The notes beneath the pieces are model-generated. The model did no database searches and was not told the origin of the DNA. It was given only the letters and a program-made list of their open reading frames with translations. A stretch of DNA of 10,210 nt from Promethearchaeota archaeon. GTDB lineage: Archaea; Asgardarchaeota; Lokiarchaeia; Sigyniarchaeales; SOKP01. This document shows positions 1-6,829 of the stretch, piece after piece. Position 1 is the first letter of the stretch, and the number at the start of each line of letters is the position of its first letter. A program made the position numbers and the translations under genes. The stretch is taken from NCBI GenBank assembly GCA_004524385.1, contig SDNM01000029.1, positions 1 through 10,210 on the forward strand. The letters run 5' to 3'.

Positions 1-2
1 AA

Positions 3-761
3 ATTGAGTTTAAAACTTTAAAAATTGACATATTTTTAATTTTAGATACAAATAATCTAGACCAAGTGGCAATTCCAGATATTAATAGTTCGGAAATTCC
101 AATTATCTTTATTGACCATCATTTAAATTTGAAAAAGAATAATAAAAGGAATATATCTTTGAAAATTATAGACGATAAATATAGTTCAACTGCAGAAATT
201 ATATATGAATTATGTGAATATTATAATGTAGAATTAACGCTACCCTACAAATATATTCTCATTGCTGCAATTTTAACTGATTCTGGGTTTTTTAAGCATG
301 GAAATAATGATACAATATTGCGAATTTCAAAATTATTAAGTAATCAATTAGATTATCAAGAAATCCTATCAACATTAAAGAATGATAAAACAATTCCCGA
401 AAAAATAGCAAAAATAAAAGCATTACAAAGAGTTCAGTTAATTCAGGAAGGGAATTGGTTAATAGGAATAACTAATGTTGGAAGTTTTGAGGCAAGCGTA
501 GCTTCTTCATTAATTAAAATAGGTTTTGATGTAAGTGTTGCATATTCAGAGAAAAAATCGGGGTATAGAATCAGTACGAGAGCAAAAAAATATGTTTGTT
601 TGAAAACTGGCTTACATTTAGGTAAAATTTTAGAGGATTTGTCTGATGATGAAATATCTGGAGGTGGCCATGATGGCGCAGCCGCTATACATGGTAAAGA
701 AGGATTAGAAGAATTATTAGCTATACTAATTAAAAAAGTTAAGCAATCTTTAAGTAAATAA
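3..761 (+). CDS. DHH/DHHA1 family phosphoesterase, 5' end outside the window
   Basis: This is the C-terminal 252 residues of a DHH-superfamily phosphoesterase, probably a NrnA/RecJ-like nanoRNase or nuclease acting on short oligonucleotides in the cytoplasm. The frame is open to the window edge. A GTG at 66 could start a shorter protein, but the residues before it (ILDTNNLDQ) already fit the DHH fold, so the gene begins upstream. Visible motifs are IDHH (the DHH signature), AAILTDSGFF (motif IV, a metal-binding Asp) and, near the C terminus, SGGGHDGAAAIHG, the glycine-rich DHHA1 substrate-binding loop. NrnA-type proteins run to roughly 310-340 residues, so about 60-90 residues with the first Asp motifs are missing. 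It lies 38 bases before the ECF genes and may share their transcript. The family is secure; the substrate (nanoRNA, pAp or single-stranded DNA/RNA) cannot be decided. Confidence 0.85.
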   Translation: MEFKTLKIDIFLILDTNNLDQVAIPDINSSEIPIIFIDHHLNLKKNNKRNISLKIIDDKYSSTAEIIYELCEYYNVELTLPYKYILIAAILTDSGFFKHGNNDTILRISKLLSNQLDYQEILSTLKNDKTIPEKIAKIKALQRVQLIQEGNWLIGITNVGSFEASVASSLIKIGFDVSVAYSEKKSGYRISTRAKKYVCLKTGLHLGKILEDLSDDEISGGGHDGAAAIHGKEGLEELLAILIKKVKQSLSK

Positions 762-762
762 T

Positions 763-776
763 ATAATTTATATTCA
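763..776 (+). promoter_or_regulatory. Possible TATA box for the ECF transporter operon
   Basis: An A/T-only stretch ending TTTATATT (about 767-774) lies some 28 bases before the ATG at 800. That is the distance at which an archaeal TATA box would give a nearly leaderless mRNA. No Shine-Dalgarno sequence is visible before this ATG, which agrees. The region is so AT-rich that chance is a real alternative, and read-through from the DHH gene is possible. Confidence 0.35.
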
Positions 777-799
777 CATCAAGAAAACGTCAATTCTCT

Positions 800-1639
800 A
801 TGAGTTTAATAAAATATAATAATTTTTCATTCCGGTACAAGAAAAACGAGACTTACCAGTTAAATACTATTAATTTAAAGATTGAACAAAATAAATTCAT
901 TCTTCTAGCAGGAGCTACTGGTTCAGGTAAAACCACTTTAATTAGAAGTATGAATGGGCTAATTCCACAATTTTATGCCGGATTTTACAAAGGAAGTGTA
1001 GAAGTAAATGGAAAAGATACAGTTGAAACACCTATACCTGATTTATCTACGGAAGTAGGGATTGTGTTTCAGAATCCTGAGAACCAATTAATTTCAATGA
1101 ATGTAGAACACGAAATTGCATTTGGAATGGAGAATCTAGGAGTGCCTCGTGAAGAAATGAATAAAAAAATTAAAGAGGTTATCCAATTAACTGAAATTGA
1201 ACATCTATTAGATAGAGCTCCTTTTGAATTAAGCGGTGGAGAACAACAACGAGTTGCTATTGCATCAATCTTAGTATTAGAACCCCAGGTTCTTATATTG
1301 GATGAGCCCTCTTCACTGCTAGATCCAATGATGGCCAAAAAAATAATTAAATTACTAAAAAAAATTCAAACTGAGAAAGGAACTACCATCATAATTAGTG
1401 AACATCGCATGGATTTGGTTATACCTGTAGCTGATGAAATTATCTTAATTTCGGAAGGTAAAATCCTTGAGCATGATACTAAAGATAATGTAATCAATAA
1501 AGATAACTTTCAAAATCAAATAATAAATAAACCAGTTATATATTCAATATTTAACCAATTGAAAAAAGAAAAACTCTATAATGAAAAGATTCCGACTTCT
1601 ATTCTCGCCACTATAAAATATCTTAAAAGTCTGAATTAA
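800..1639 (+). CDS. ecfA1: ECF transporter ATPase EcfA (first copy)
   Basis: This is an ATP-binding subunit of an energy-coupling factor (ECF) importer, a cytoplasmic ATPase that pairs with the second EcfA to drive vitamin or metal uptake through EcfT and an S component. The 279-residue protein has a full ABC set: Walker A GATGSGKT (38-45), Q-loop VFQNPENQ (Q91), signature LSGGEQQ (144-150), Walker B LILDEP (165-170) followed by the D-loop SLLDP, and switch histidine in SEHRMD (H202). The SEHRMD form and the Q-loop context are typical of the EcfA/CbiO group rather than other ABC ATPases. The C-terminal ~60 residues are Lys/Asn/Ile-rich, where EcfA proteins carry their extra regulatory region. 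Gene order A-A-T matches bacterial and archaeal ECF modules. All catalytic residues are intact. The symbol follows position in the operon, not sequence subtyping. Confidence 0.92.
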   Translation: MSLIKYNNFSFRYKKNETYQLNTINLKIEQNKFILLAGATGSGKTTLIRSMNGLIPQFYAGFYKGSVEVNGKDTVETPIPDLSTEVGIVFQNPENQLISMNVEHEIAFGMENLGVPREEMNKKIKEVIQLTEIEHLLDRAPFELSGGEQQRVAIASILVLEPQVLILDEPSSLLDPMMAKKIIKLLKKIQTEKGTTIIISEHRMDLVIPVADEIILISEGKILEHDTKDNVINKDNFQNQIINKPVIYSIFNQLKKEKLYNEKIPTSILATIKYLKSLN

Positions 1640-1648
1640 ATATAAACG

Positions 1649-2512
1649 ATGATCTATATGTCTGAAGAATTACCTATAATTTTAGTAAAAGATGTGGATT
1701 ACACTTACCCAAATAGAACTGTGGCTTTAAAACACATTAACCTGAATATTTACAAAGGGGAATTAATTGGAATTATGGGAATGAATGGAGCTGGTAAAAC
1801 TACACTAATTAGGACGTTAAATGGTCTTATTAGGCCATTAAAAGGCAATGTTTATATCGATGGCGAAAATATTAAGGCTAAAAATATAGGTACAACATCT
1901 AAAAAAGTAGGAATTATTTTTCAAAATCCATATCATCAAGTTTTCTCTAATACTGTTGAAGAAGAAATAAAATTTTCCTTAAAAAGTCTTAATCTAAGTA
2001 AAGAAGAAATCCAAAATAGAACTAATGATGTTTTAAACAGATTTAATTTAAAAAAATATAAGGAGAGATCCCCTCTAAATCTATCAGGTGGAGAAACAAA
2101 AAAATTAGCACTAGCATCAATATTTTGTAGGGATCCGGAGATATTAGTATTTGATGAGCCTACTTTAGGTCAAGACGCTAAAGAAATCGACTTCTTTGTT
2201 AATTTAATTAATAAAGAAAAAGATAGAGGAAAAACTATTATAATAGTCACCCATAATATAGAATTCGCAATAGAATATATCCCTCGGACAATATTAATGG
2301 CAGGAGGACGTATTGTTGCTGATGGGCTAACCCCGGCGGTATTAACCAACAAATTTTTAGTCGATACATCCTCTTTAGTATTACCACAAATACGACAGCT
2401 TAATATAGCGTTAAACGAAATGGGAATTCAATGCCCAGAAGACATAAATTCTAAAAGTGAAATGACCCATTTTCTTACAAATTATTTAAAAAACAAATCC
2501 ACAAAAGTCTAG
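1649..2512 (+). CDS. ecfA2: ECF transporter ATPase EcfA (second copy)
   Basis: This is the second ATPase of the ECF module, expected to form a heterodimer with the first and to engage the coupling helices of EcfT. The 287-residue protein has Walker A GMNGAGKT (44-51), Q-loop IFQNP (Q92), signature LSGGE (145-149), Walker B LVFDEP (166-171) followed by TLGQD, and switch histidine in VTHN (H201). It begins 9 bases after the first EcfA stop, so the two are co-transcribed. There are two possible ATGs, at 1649 and 1658; the shorter form (starting MSEELP) fits family N termini equally well and no clear ribosome binding site decides. The two EcfA proteins are clearly related but diverged, as expected of a heterodimer rather than a recent duplication. 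Confidence 0.92.
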   Translation: MIYMSEELPIILVKDVDYTYPNRTVALKHINLNIYKGELIGIMGMNGAGKTTLIRTLNGLIRPLKGNVYIDGENIKAKNIGTTSKKVGIIFQNPYHQVFSNTVEEEIKFSLKSLNLSKEEIQNRTNDVLNRFNLKKYKERSPLNLSGGETKKLALASIFCRDPEILVFDEPTLGQDAKEIDFFVNLINKEKDRGKTIIIVTHNIEFAIEYIPRTILMAGGRIVADGLTPAVLTNKFLVDTSSLVLPQIRQLNIALNEMGIQCPEDINSKSEMTHFLTNYLKNKSTKV

Positions 2513-2517
2513 GGTGA
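2513..2517 (+). promoter_or_regulatory. Shine-Dalgarno site of ecfT
   Basis: GGTGA, complementary to the archaeal 16S rRNA tail, sits immediately after the preceding stop codon and 10 bases before the ATG at 2528. It supports that start for EcfT. Confidence 0.6.
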
Positions 2518-2527
2518 AAATAGCAAA

Positions 2528-3295
2528 ATGTCCTTAGAATTTCTCCAAGCGTTCAAATTTCAAAAAAAAAATACATTAGTCCATAATTTCGATCCTAGAG
2601 CAAAATTATTATGTGCTATTGTGTATTCTATTAGTGGTTTGCTATTTGTGGACATCGTACCATTGTTTTTAATATTTTTAAGTTTGATTCCTTTAATCTT
2701 TCTAGGCAGAATGGTAAAAGAGTGGATTAAAAGCATTCGTGGGCTCTCATTTATGATACTTTTAATCATTGTTCTAAATACTTACTTCTTATCATTGTCT
2801 TACGCTATAGCAATGATACTTAGAATATGTATTATGATTACAGCTTTCTCAATATTTTTTTTAACGACCCATCCTAATGATTTAGCACTTTCTTTAATAT
2901 CTATGAAAGTACCATATCCATATGCTTTTTCTTTCTCATTAGCTTTTAGATTTGTCCCTACTATCGCAATAGAAGCGCAAAATATTATAGATGCCCAACA
3001 AAGTAGAGGTTATGAAATGCAACAAAAAGGTCTAATAAATCAAATAAAAAACCTTTTCCCTTTATTGGTTCCACTAATAATATGTTCAATAAAGAGAGCT
3101 TTTAATGTGGCCGAAGCTCTAGAATCAAGAGCTTTTGGAAGTACTAAAAATCGCTCATATTATTACACTATAAAATATTCAATAAAAGATTGGCTATTTA
3201 CGATTTATTTATTTATACTTCTAATACTTATAATATTCGTTCGAATTCAATTTGGAGTAATGCCAGAATGGTTACATTTTACCTTACCAGTTTAG
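2528..3295 (+). CDS. ecfT: ECF transporter transmembrane subunit EcfT
   Basis: This is the membrane scaffold of the ECF importer, linking the EcfA dimer to a substrate-binding S protein. The 255-residue protein opens with HNFDPRAKLL (19-28), the conserved segment before the first helix. Hydrophobic segments follow at about 26-60, 74-92, 93-113, 174-187 and 222-240. The diagnostic feature is the pair of cytoplasmic coupling motifs with Arg-Gly/Ala: AQQSRG (156-161) and ALESRAFG (197-204), which contact the two ATPases. LTTHPNDLA (112-120) is also typical of the family. It starts 15 bases after the second EcfA gene, with a GGTGA ribosome binding site. No S component (a small 5-6 helix protein) is encoded next to it, so the module is likely a shared (group II) one. 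The transported substrate cannot be read from these genes. Confidence 0.9.
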   Translation: MSLEFLQAFKFQKKNTLVHNFDPRAKLLCAIVYSISGLLFVDIVPLFLIFLSLIPLIFLGRMVKEWIKSIRGLSFMILLIIVLNTYFLSLSYAIAMILRICIMITAFSIFFLTTHPNDLALSLISMKVPYPYAFSFSLAFRFVPTIAIEAQNIIDAQQSRGYEMQQKGLINQIKNLFPLLVPLIICSIKRAFNVAEALESRAFGSTKNRSYYYTIKYSIKDWLFTIYLFILLILIIFVRIQFGVMPEWLHFTLPV

Positions 3296-3314
3296 ATTTT
3301 AAAATTGAGATATT

Positions 3315-3959
3315 ATGATTGTAAAAAAATTTTATATTAGTGATTTGAACTTAAAATACTTAGTAGGAATTAATCAAATAAGGATCTTTGACACTAAATT
3401 AGATTTTATACTTAACTTAACAGAAAAAATTCAAAATGAACATAAAAATTCAGTACTACAATTTTTTTCCGATAAGTATATTTTAAATCAGGACCATATT
3501 TTTACAGCATGCTATTACACACAAAAGGCTTTTACTGATAAAACTAATATTTCAAAAAGAAAAAATATTGAATTATTATTGTATTTAGCAACTAAAAGGC
3601 AAATTAAAAATGCACTTGAAGCATTTGGAATTAATTTAAAGTCAGATAAGTTAATCACTTATGTCATAATATCAAACGAGAACAATCTAAATAAAATTAA
3701 TGAGGAAATATTACAATCATTGGGAGCAAATGAAATCGAACTAACTATAAATGACCAGAGTGTTGAAAAATTTAATCAAATCAAGTCTTATTTCGAAATC
3801 TCTGATAATCAAATTAATTCTGTATTAAACTCTTACGGAGTAAAAGAATTTAATAATGATCTAATCGAAACTAATCTTAATAACTTATTTTTAGCGGTAT
3901 ACGATTTAATTTGTGAAAAAATGGCCTTCTTAAGCTTAGAAAAAATTAAAACAGATTAG
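3315..3959 (+). CDS. cgi121: KEOPS complex subunit Cgi121 homologue
   Basis: This is a probable Cgi121 (TPRKB-like) subunit of KEOPS, the complex that transfers threonylcarbamoyl to A37 of ANN-decoding tRNAs (t6A). Cgi121 binds the Bud32 kinase and the tRNA CCA end. Evidence is the family pattern: DHIFTACYYTQKAF (60-73, the 'hl..A...A..AF' helix), then NIELLLYLATKRQIKNALEAFGI (about 84-106), the strongly conserved 'E.L..la..RQI..A....Gi' core, followed by a strand (LITYVIIS). The C-terminal helix (about 189-209, NLFLAVYDLICEKMAFLSL) matches the usual final helix. At 214 residues it is longer than the compact ~150-residue archaeal forms, mostly through a looser N-terminal segment and a stretch at 140-180. 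It lies 19 bases after ecfT, so is probably co-transcribed with the transporter. TsaC/Sua5, which makes the KEOPS substrate, is encoded about 1.2 kb away on the opposite strand. Confidence 0.8.
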   Translation: MIVKKFYISDLNLKYLVGINQIRIFDTKLDFILNLTEKIQNEHKNSVLQFFSDKYILNQDHIFTACYYTQKAFTDKTNISKRKNIELLLYLATKRQIKNALEAFGINLKSDKLITYVIISNENNLNKINEEILQSLGANEIELTINDQSVEKFNQIKSYFEISDNQINSVLNSYGVKEFNNDLIETNLNNLFLAVYDLICEKMAFLSLEKIKTD

Positions 3960-3972
3960 TTTAAAGAGATTC

Positions 3973-4012
3973 CATTTTTAATTTTAAATCTACATGTTTT
4001 TCAAATTTTTTT
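3973..4012. terminator. T-rich convergent end region
   Basis: The plus-strand and minus-strand operons converge here, with 41 bases between their stop codons. The plus strand carries several T runs (about 3975-3979, 3997-4001 and a T7 at 4006-4012), the kind of oligo-T tract at which archaeal RNA polymerase terminates without a hairpin. The last run lies inside the 3' end of the opposing gene. On the minus strand the equivalent runs are shorter (revcomp of AAATTTTAAA-type stretches), so termination there is less obvious. The call rests only on composition. Confidence 0.4.
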
Positions 4013-4618
4013 ATAGATCATATATGATGCATTAATTAATGTCCATAAGATAATCGCAAAAACAGCCAGCCATTCTGCTATAGGAAGTTGTGTAAATAAG
4101 TATAATGCAAAAAATCCACACACTACAAATCCACTATAAGCTAATATTTTCAAAAATTTAGGATCTTTTAACATAAACAAACTGTAAACGAAAATAAATA
4201 TTAATCCGCCTATAAATGCTGTAAAGGCAAAAACTAAATGTAAAACAAATATTGTATAACTCTCTTGACTTAGGGGAAAAACACCAACAAGTAACAACGA
4301 AAAGCTAGAAATAACAGAGATTGCGACTATTAATTTTATTGCTTTTTCATCAGCAAATTCGCGACTAATTATTTTGCATAAATATATATCAAATATGACA
4401 GCAAATATACCAGAAAAGATCAATCCAATATTAAATAACAATCCCACGGGACCAGGAATAATACCTAAAGAACTTACAGAATGCGTATAAATGCTATAAC
4501 CTGAGATGATAAGACCAATAATGTCAATAGAAATTCCTATAGAGATAGAAAGTAATCCAAATACTCCCCCCGGTACTATTTTGAAAAGATTATCGAAAAA
4601 ATTATTTAATTTTTCCAT
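4001..4618 (-). CDS. Six-helix membrane protein, DUF998-like
   Basis: This is an integral membrane protein of 205 residues with six hydrophobic segments, at about 18-41, 57-82, 92-115, 124-148, 156-176 and 181-202. It resembles the DUF998 family: a 'SSLGIIPGPVGLLFNIGLI' type loop and helix near 49-67, 'LVGVFPLS' (110-117) at the end of helix 3, and a histidine-bearing start of helix 4 (VLHLVFAF, 125-132), the pattern LxGxFP...H seen in that family. No enzyme motif or signal peptide is visible, and the biochemical role of the family is not established. The gene starts 11 bases after the THUMP gene and has no recognisable ribosome binding site, so it is the last gene of a Sua5-TAN1-membrane protein transcript. 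Family assignment is moderate; function is unknown. Confidence 0.7.
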   Translation of the reverse strand: MEKLNNFFDNLFKIVPGGVFGLLSISIGISIDIIGLIISGYSIYTHSVSSLGIIPGPVGLLFNIGLIFSGIFAVIFDIYLCKIISREFADEKAIKLIVAISVISSFSLLLVGVFPLSQESYTIFVLHLVFAFTAFIGGLIFIFVYSLFMLKDPKFLKILAYSGFVVCGFFALYLFTQLPIAEWLAVFAIILWTLINASYMIYKKI

Positions 4619-4629
4619 AATTTCTAATT

Positions 4630-5160
4630 CTAATCCAAAGATGTTTTACATTTAAATTTTAAGATATCGTTAGGTTTTAGAAAAGTAATTCCGCAACTAT
4701 TTCCTAAAATTTCTATATTTATTATTTTATTAGGATTCTCAAGGTCGACTTTATTATTAATATTTTCTGCGATAATATCAATGAAGTTATTTCTTTTAAT
4801 AGATTCGTGATTTCTTCTCTTTAAACTTATTCTGAAAGTATCATTTTTATCAATAAAACTATTGTAATTTTGTTGAATGATTTGTTTTATAACATTAACT
4901 TTTGTTTCGCACACAAAATCTATTGGAATTATTTTTAAAATATATTGAAAAAAGTTTGGATCACTATTCAAAATATTTTTTATTTTTTGAATTACATCTT
5001 TCGCATTTAAACTTGTTAAAGCTGTGATTAATCCAGAAAATTCTAAATCTAAAATTATAGGATATTTATCTCCACAAATCAATAAAGTAAACCATAACTC
5101 CGCCTTAGCATTTGTTTCATTATATCTCGAAGATGACACTAATAGATTAAAATTTTTCAC
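4630..5160 (-). CDS. tan1: TAN1-like THUMP-domain protein (tRNA ac4C adaptor)
   Basis: This is a 176-residue THUMP-domain protein of the TAN1/THUMPD1 type, an RNA-binding adaptor that in eukaryotes presents tRNA to the Kre33/NAT10 acetyltransferase for N4-acetylcytidine at position 12. The archaeal version is expected to bind tRNA, but its partner is inferred. The N-terminal half has FNLLVSSSR (4-12), SGLITALTSLNAKDVIQKI (42-60) and ILKIIPID (74-81, the 'R.IPi' strand). The THUMP part has DTFRISLKRRNH (107-118), NNFIDIIAENI (124-134) and the hallmark KVDLENPNKIINIEILGNSCGI (137-158), with the conserved V-D-L-x-x-P. No methyltransferase, pseudouridine synthase or ThiI domain follows, which separates it from THUMP enzymes. 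Translation starts with GTG; alternatives would cut the conserved N-terminal strand. It lies 24 bases after the TsaC/Sua5 stop and is co-transcribed with it. Confidence 0.85.
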   Translation of the reverse strand: MKNFNLLVSSSRYNETNAKAELWFTLLICGDKYPIILDLEFSGLITALTSLNAKDVIQKIKNILNSDPNFFQYILKIIPIDFVCETKVNVIKQIIQQNYNSFIDKNDTFRISLKRRNHESIKRNNFIDIIAENINNKVDLENPNKIINIEILGNSCGITFLKPNDILKFKCKTSLD

Positions 5161-5184
5161 TTAAATTCAACTCTATCTCTGATT

Positions 5185-5847
5185 TTAATCATTTGATAAT
5201 TTATTTTTTATTTCCTCTTCAGATAATTTCCCCATTCTTAAAAATTTTAATGTTTCAGTCGTACAATCCACTATTGTAGTAGGAACTTTAGATTCAGACT
5301 TGCCTCCATCAATTATAAAGTCAATAGACATTAAAAACTTTTTAGCTATTTCTTCACCACTTATAGAGGGGGGCTCTCCCGAGTAATTTGCTGAGGTTCC
5401 AATAATTCCTCCAAAATGCCCTTTAGATTTTAAAATTTGTAAAATTTTTAAGAGAATTTCATTCTCTGGTACACGTAGTCCTATTGTATTTCGATTTGCA
5501 GATACTTCTAATGGAATAATATTTGGCTCTTTTCTATTCAAGATTAATGTTAATTGACCTGGCCAAAATCTTTCAGCTAAGAGATTAGCAATTTCGTTGA
5601 ATTCAGCGATTTTATGCGCTTCTTCAATATCAGAAACCAATAATAAAAATCCTTTATTCCGATCTCGAAATTTTATCTTATATAACCTTTCAATTAAATC
5701 TAAATTTAAAGGATCTCCACCAAGACCATAAACACTATTTGTTGGGAATCCTAGAAGACCTCCAGATATAATAATATCAGCAGCTTCTTCAAGAAATACC
5801 TGAATATCCTCTAATCTCTTACCTGAAACCTTTACTAAAAATCCCAT
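5185..5847 (-). CDS. tsaC/sua5: Threonylcarbamoyl-AMP synthase, single YrdC domain
   Basis: This enzyme makes threonylcarbamoyl-AMP from threonine, bicarbonate and ATP, the first step of tRNA t6A37 synthesis; KEOPS then transfers the group to tRNA. The 220-residue protein is one YrdC domain without the C-terminal Sua5 domain, so it is TsaC-like in architecture. Visible motifs are GFPTNSVYGLGG (34-45; Asn sits where Glu or Asp is usual in 'PTxTVYGL'), the basic stretch YKIKFRDRNKGF (56-67), RFWPGQLTLIL (93-103), TIGLRVP (121-127), GTSANYSG (150-157) and a C-terminal segment with PTTIVD and FLRMG. The ATG at 5847 is chosen over an in-frame TTG three codons earlier; neither has a clear ribosome binding site. 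It heads a three-gene minus-strand cluster and follows the POR beta gene by 41 bases, separated by a T-rich tract that may end POR transcription. Confidence 0.92.
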   Translation of the reverse strand: MGFLVKVSGKRLEDIQVFLEEAADIIISGGLLGFPTNSVYGLGGDPLNLDLIERLYKIKFRDRNKGFLLLVSDIEEAHKIAEFNEIANLLAERFWPGQLTLILNRKEPNIIPLEVSANRNTIGLRVPENEILLKILQILKSKGHFGGIIGTSANYSGEPPSISGEEIAKKFLMSIDFIIDGGKSESKVPTTIVDCTTETLKFLRMGKLSEEEIKNKLSND

Positions 5848-5861
5848 AGAATTCAATTAAG

Positions 5862-5888
5862 GTAAATTAAAAATAAAAAAATTTTAAA
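5862..5888 (-). terminator. Probable oligo-U terminator after the POR operon
   Basis: Read on the minus strand, the bases just after the beta-subunit stop contain a T6 run (5875-5880) followed by further T-rich sequence, with no stable hairpin. This suits archaeal hairpin-independent termination and would separate the POR operon from the TsaC/Sua5 gene 41 bases on. Partial read-through is plausible, because no clear promoter is seen for that gene. Confidence 0.4.
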
Positions 5889-6827
5889 TTATTTAGATTG
5901 ACATTCTAATTGATCTACAATTTTTTCCCAATCATTGTCTATGCGCTCTTGAATCTCTATTAAAGTTTTTTCGGAAATTCCTGCGAATCGCTTTTGTTTT
6001 GAAACATATTCAATGATAGGGAGTCTTTTTGAAGGATCAACTAAGGATTTGCTTTTTTTAGAAAGTGTTAAAACTCCGTCCACTATCTCATATAAAATCC
6101 AAAATCCTGTTTTCACGGCTAATCTAGCCATTTCAATGCTATCCTCTGCTAAATACCCCCATCCAGGTGGACAAGGGGCAAAGATTTGTATATATTTGCA
6201 TCCTTCAATTGATTTTGCCTTTTTGAACTTTTCATATATATCTAAAGGCTCACTTATAGAGCAAGTTGCCACATAGGGAATTTCATGGGCTGCCATTATA
6301 GCGGGTACATTCTTTTTAAATCTTTCTTTACCAAATGGAGTTGTAGTTGTTAGCGCACCATGAGGAGTTGAAGATGACCTTTGAATTCCCGTATTCATAT
6401 AAGCTTCATTATCATAACACACATATATAATATTTGAATTTCTTTCGGCAGCGCCACTTAATCCTTGAATTCCAATATCAGTTGTGCCTCCATCTCCTGC
6501 AAAACAAATAGAAACCATTTCATCCCAGCCTTGACCCGGAAACTTATAATCTTTTGCTTTAAAAGCAGCAGAAACTCCCGTAGCTGCTGCTGCTCCTGCT
6601 GCAAATGCCATATTAAACTGAGAAAAATTAGGCGCTGTTTTTGGCCATAATCCTATTACGACATTTAAGCAACTTGCGGGGGTTATCATAGCAGTATTTG
6701 GTCCTAAAGCTTTCATCGCCCATCGAAGTGCAATTTCAAGCCCACATCCCGCACAACAAGAATTGCCTGGTAAAAACCATTCTTGAAGAGCTATCTCATC
6801 TTCAATTACATTTTTCAATGTTACCAT
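5889..6827 (-). CDS. porB: 2-oxoacid (pyruvate):ferredoxin oxidoreductase beta subunit
   Basis: This is the thiamine-diphosphate-binding catalytic subunit of a ferredoxin-dependent 2-oxoacid oxidoreductase, which converts pyruvate (or a branched 2-oxoacid) and CoA to acyl-CoA, CO2 and reduced ferredoxin, reversibly, in the cytoplasm. The 312-residue protein has CAGCG (Cys25, Cys28) and a third Cys (53) in SCLNV, with a likely fourth in APCPPGW (Cys219); these would hold the [4Fe-4S] cluster. The ThDP/Mg motif is AGDGGTTDIG (110-119), followed by YDNEAYMNTGIQRS (138-151) and TPHGALTTT, all highly typical. An ATG 30 bases upstream (6857) is possible, but a perfect GGAGGTGA lies 7 bases before the ATG at 6827, which decides the start. 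The gene begins 2 bases after the alpha stop. Pyruvate is the likeliest substrate by overall match; 2-oxoisovalerate (VOR) cannot be excluded. Confidence 0.9.
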   Translation of the reverse strand: MVTLKNVIEDEIALQEWFLPGNSCCAGCGLEIALRWAMKALGPNTAMITPASCLNVVIGLWPKTAPNFSQFNMAFAAGAAAATGVSAAFKAKDYKFPGQGWDEMVSICFAGDGGTTDIGIQGLSGAAERNSNIIYVCYDNEAYMNTGIQRSSSTPHGALTTTTPFGKERFKKNVPAIMAAHEIPYVATCSISEPLDIYEKFKKAKSIEGCKYIQIFAPCPPGWGYLAEDSIEMARLAVKTGFWILYEIVDGVLTLSKKSKSLVDPSKRLPIIEYVSKQKRFAGISEKTLIEIQERIDNDWEKIVDQLECQSK

Positions 6828-6829
6828 TT

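Noticed and set aside
66..68. GTG as start codon of the DHH protein
   Set aside because: The same frame is open to the window edge and the residues before it already fit the DHH domain, so the gene is truncated by the window rather than starting here.
5848..5856. TTG start three codons upstream for TsaC/Sua5
   Set aside because: The ATG at 5847 is a stronger start and the three extra residues add nothing conserved.
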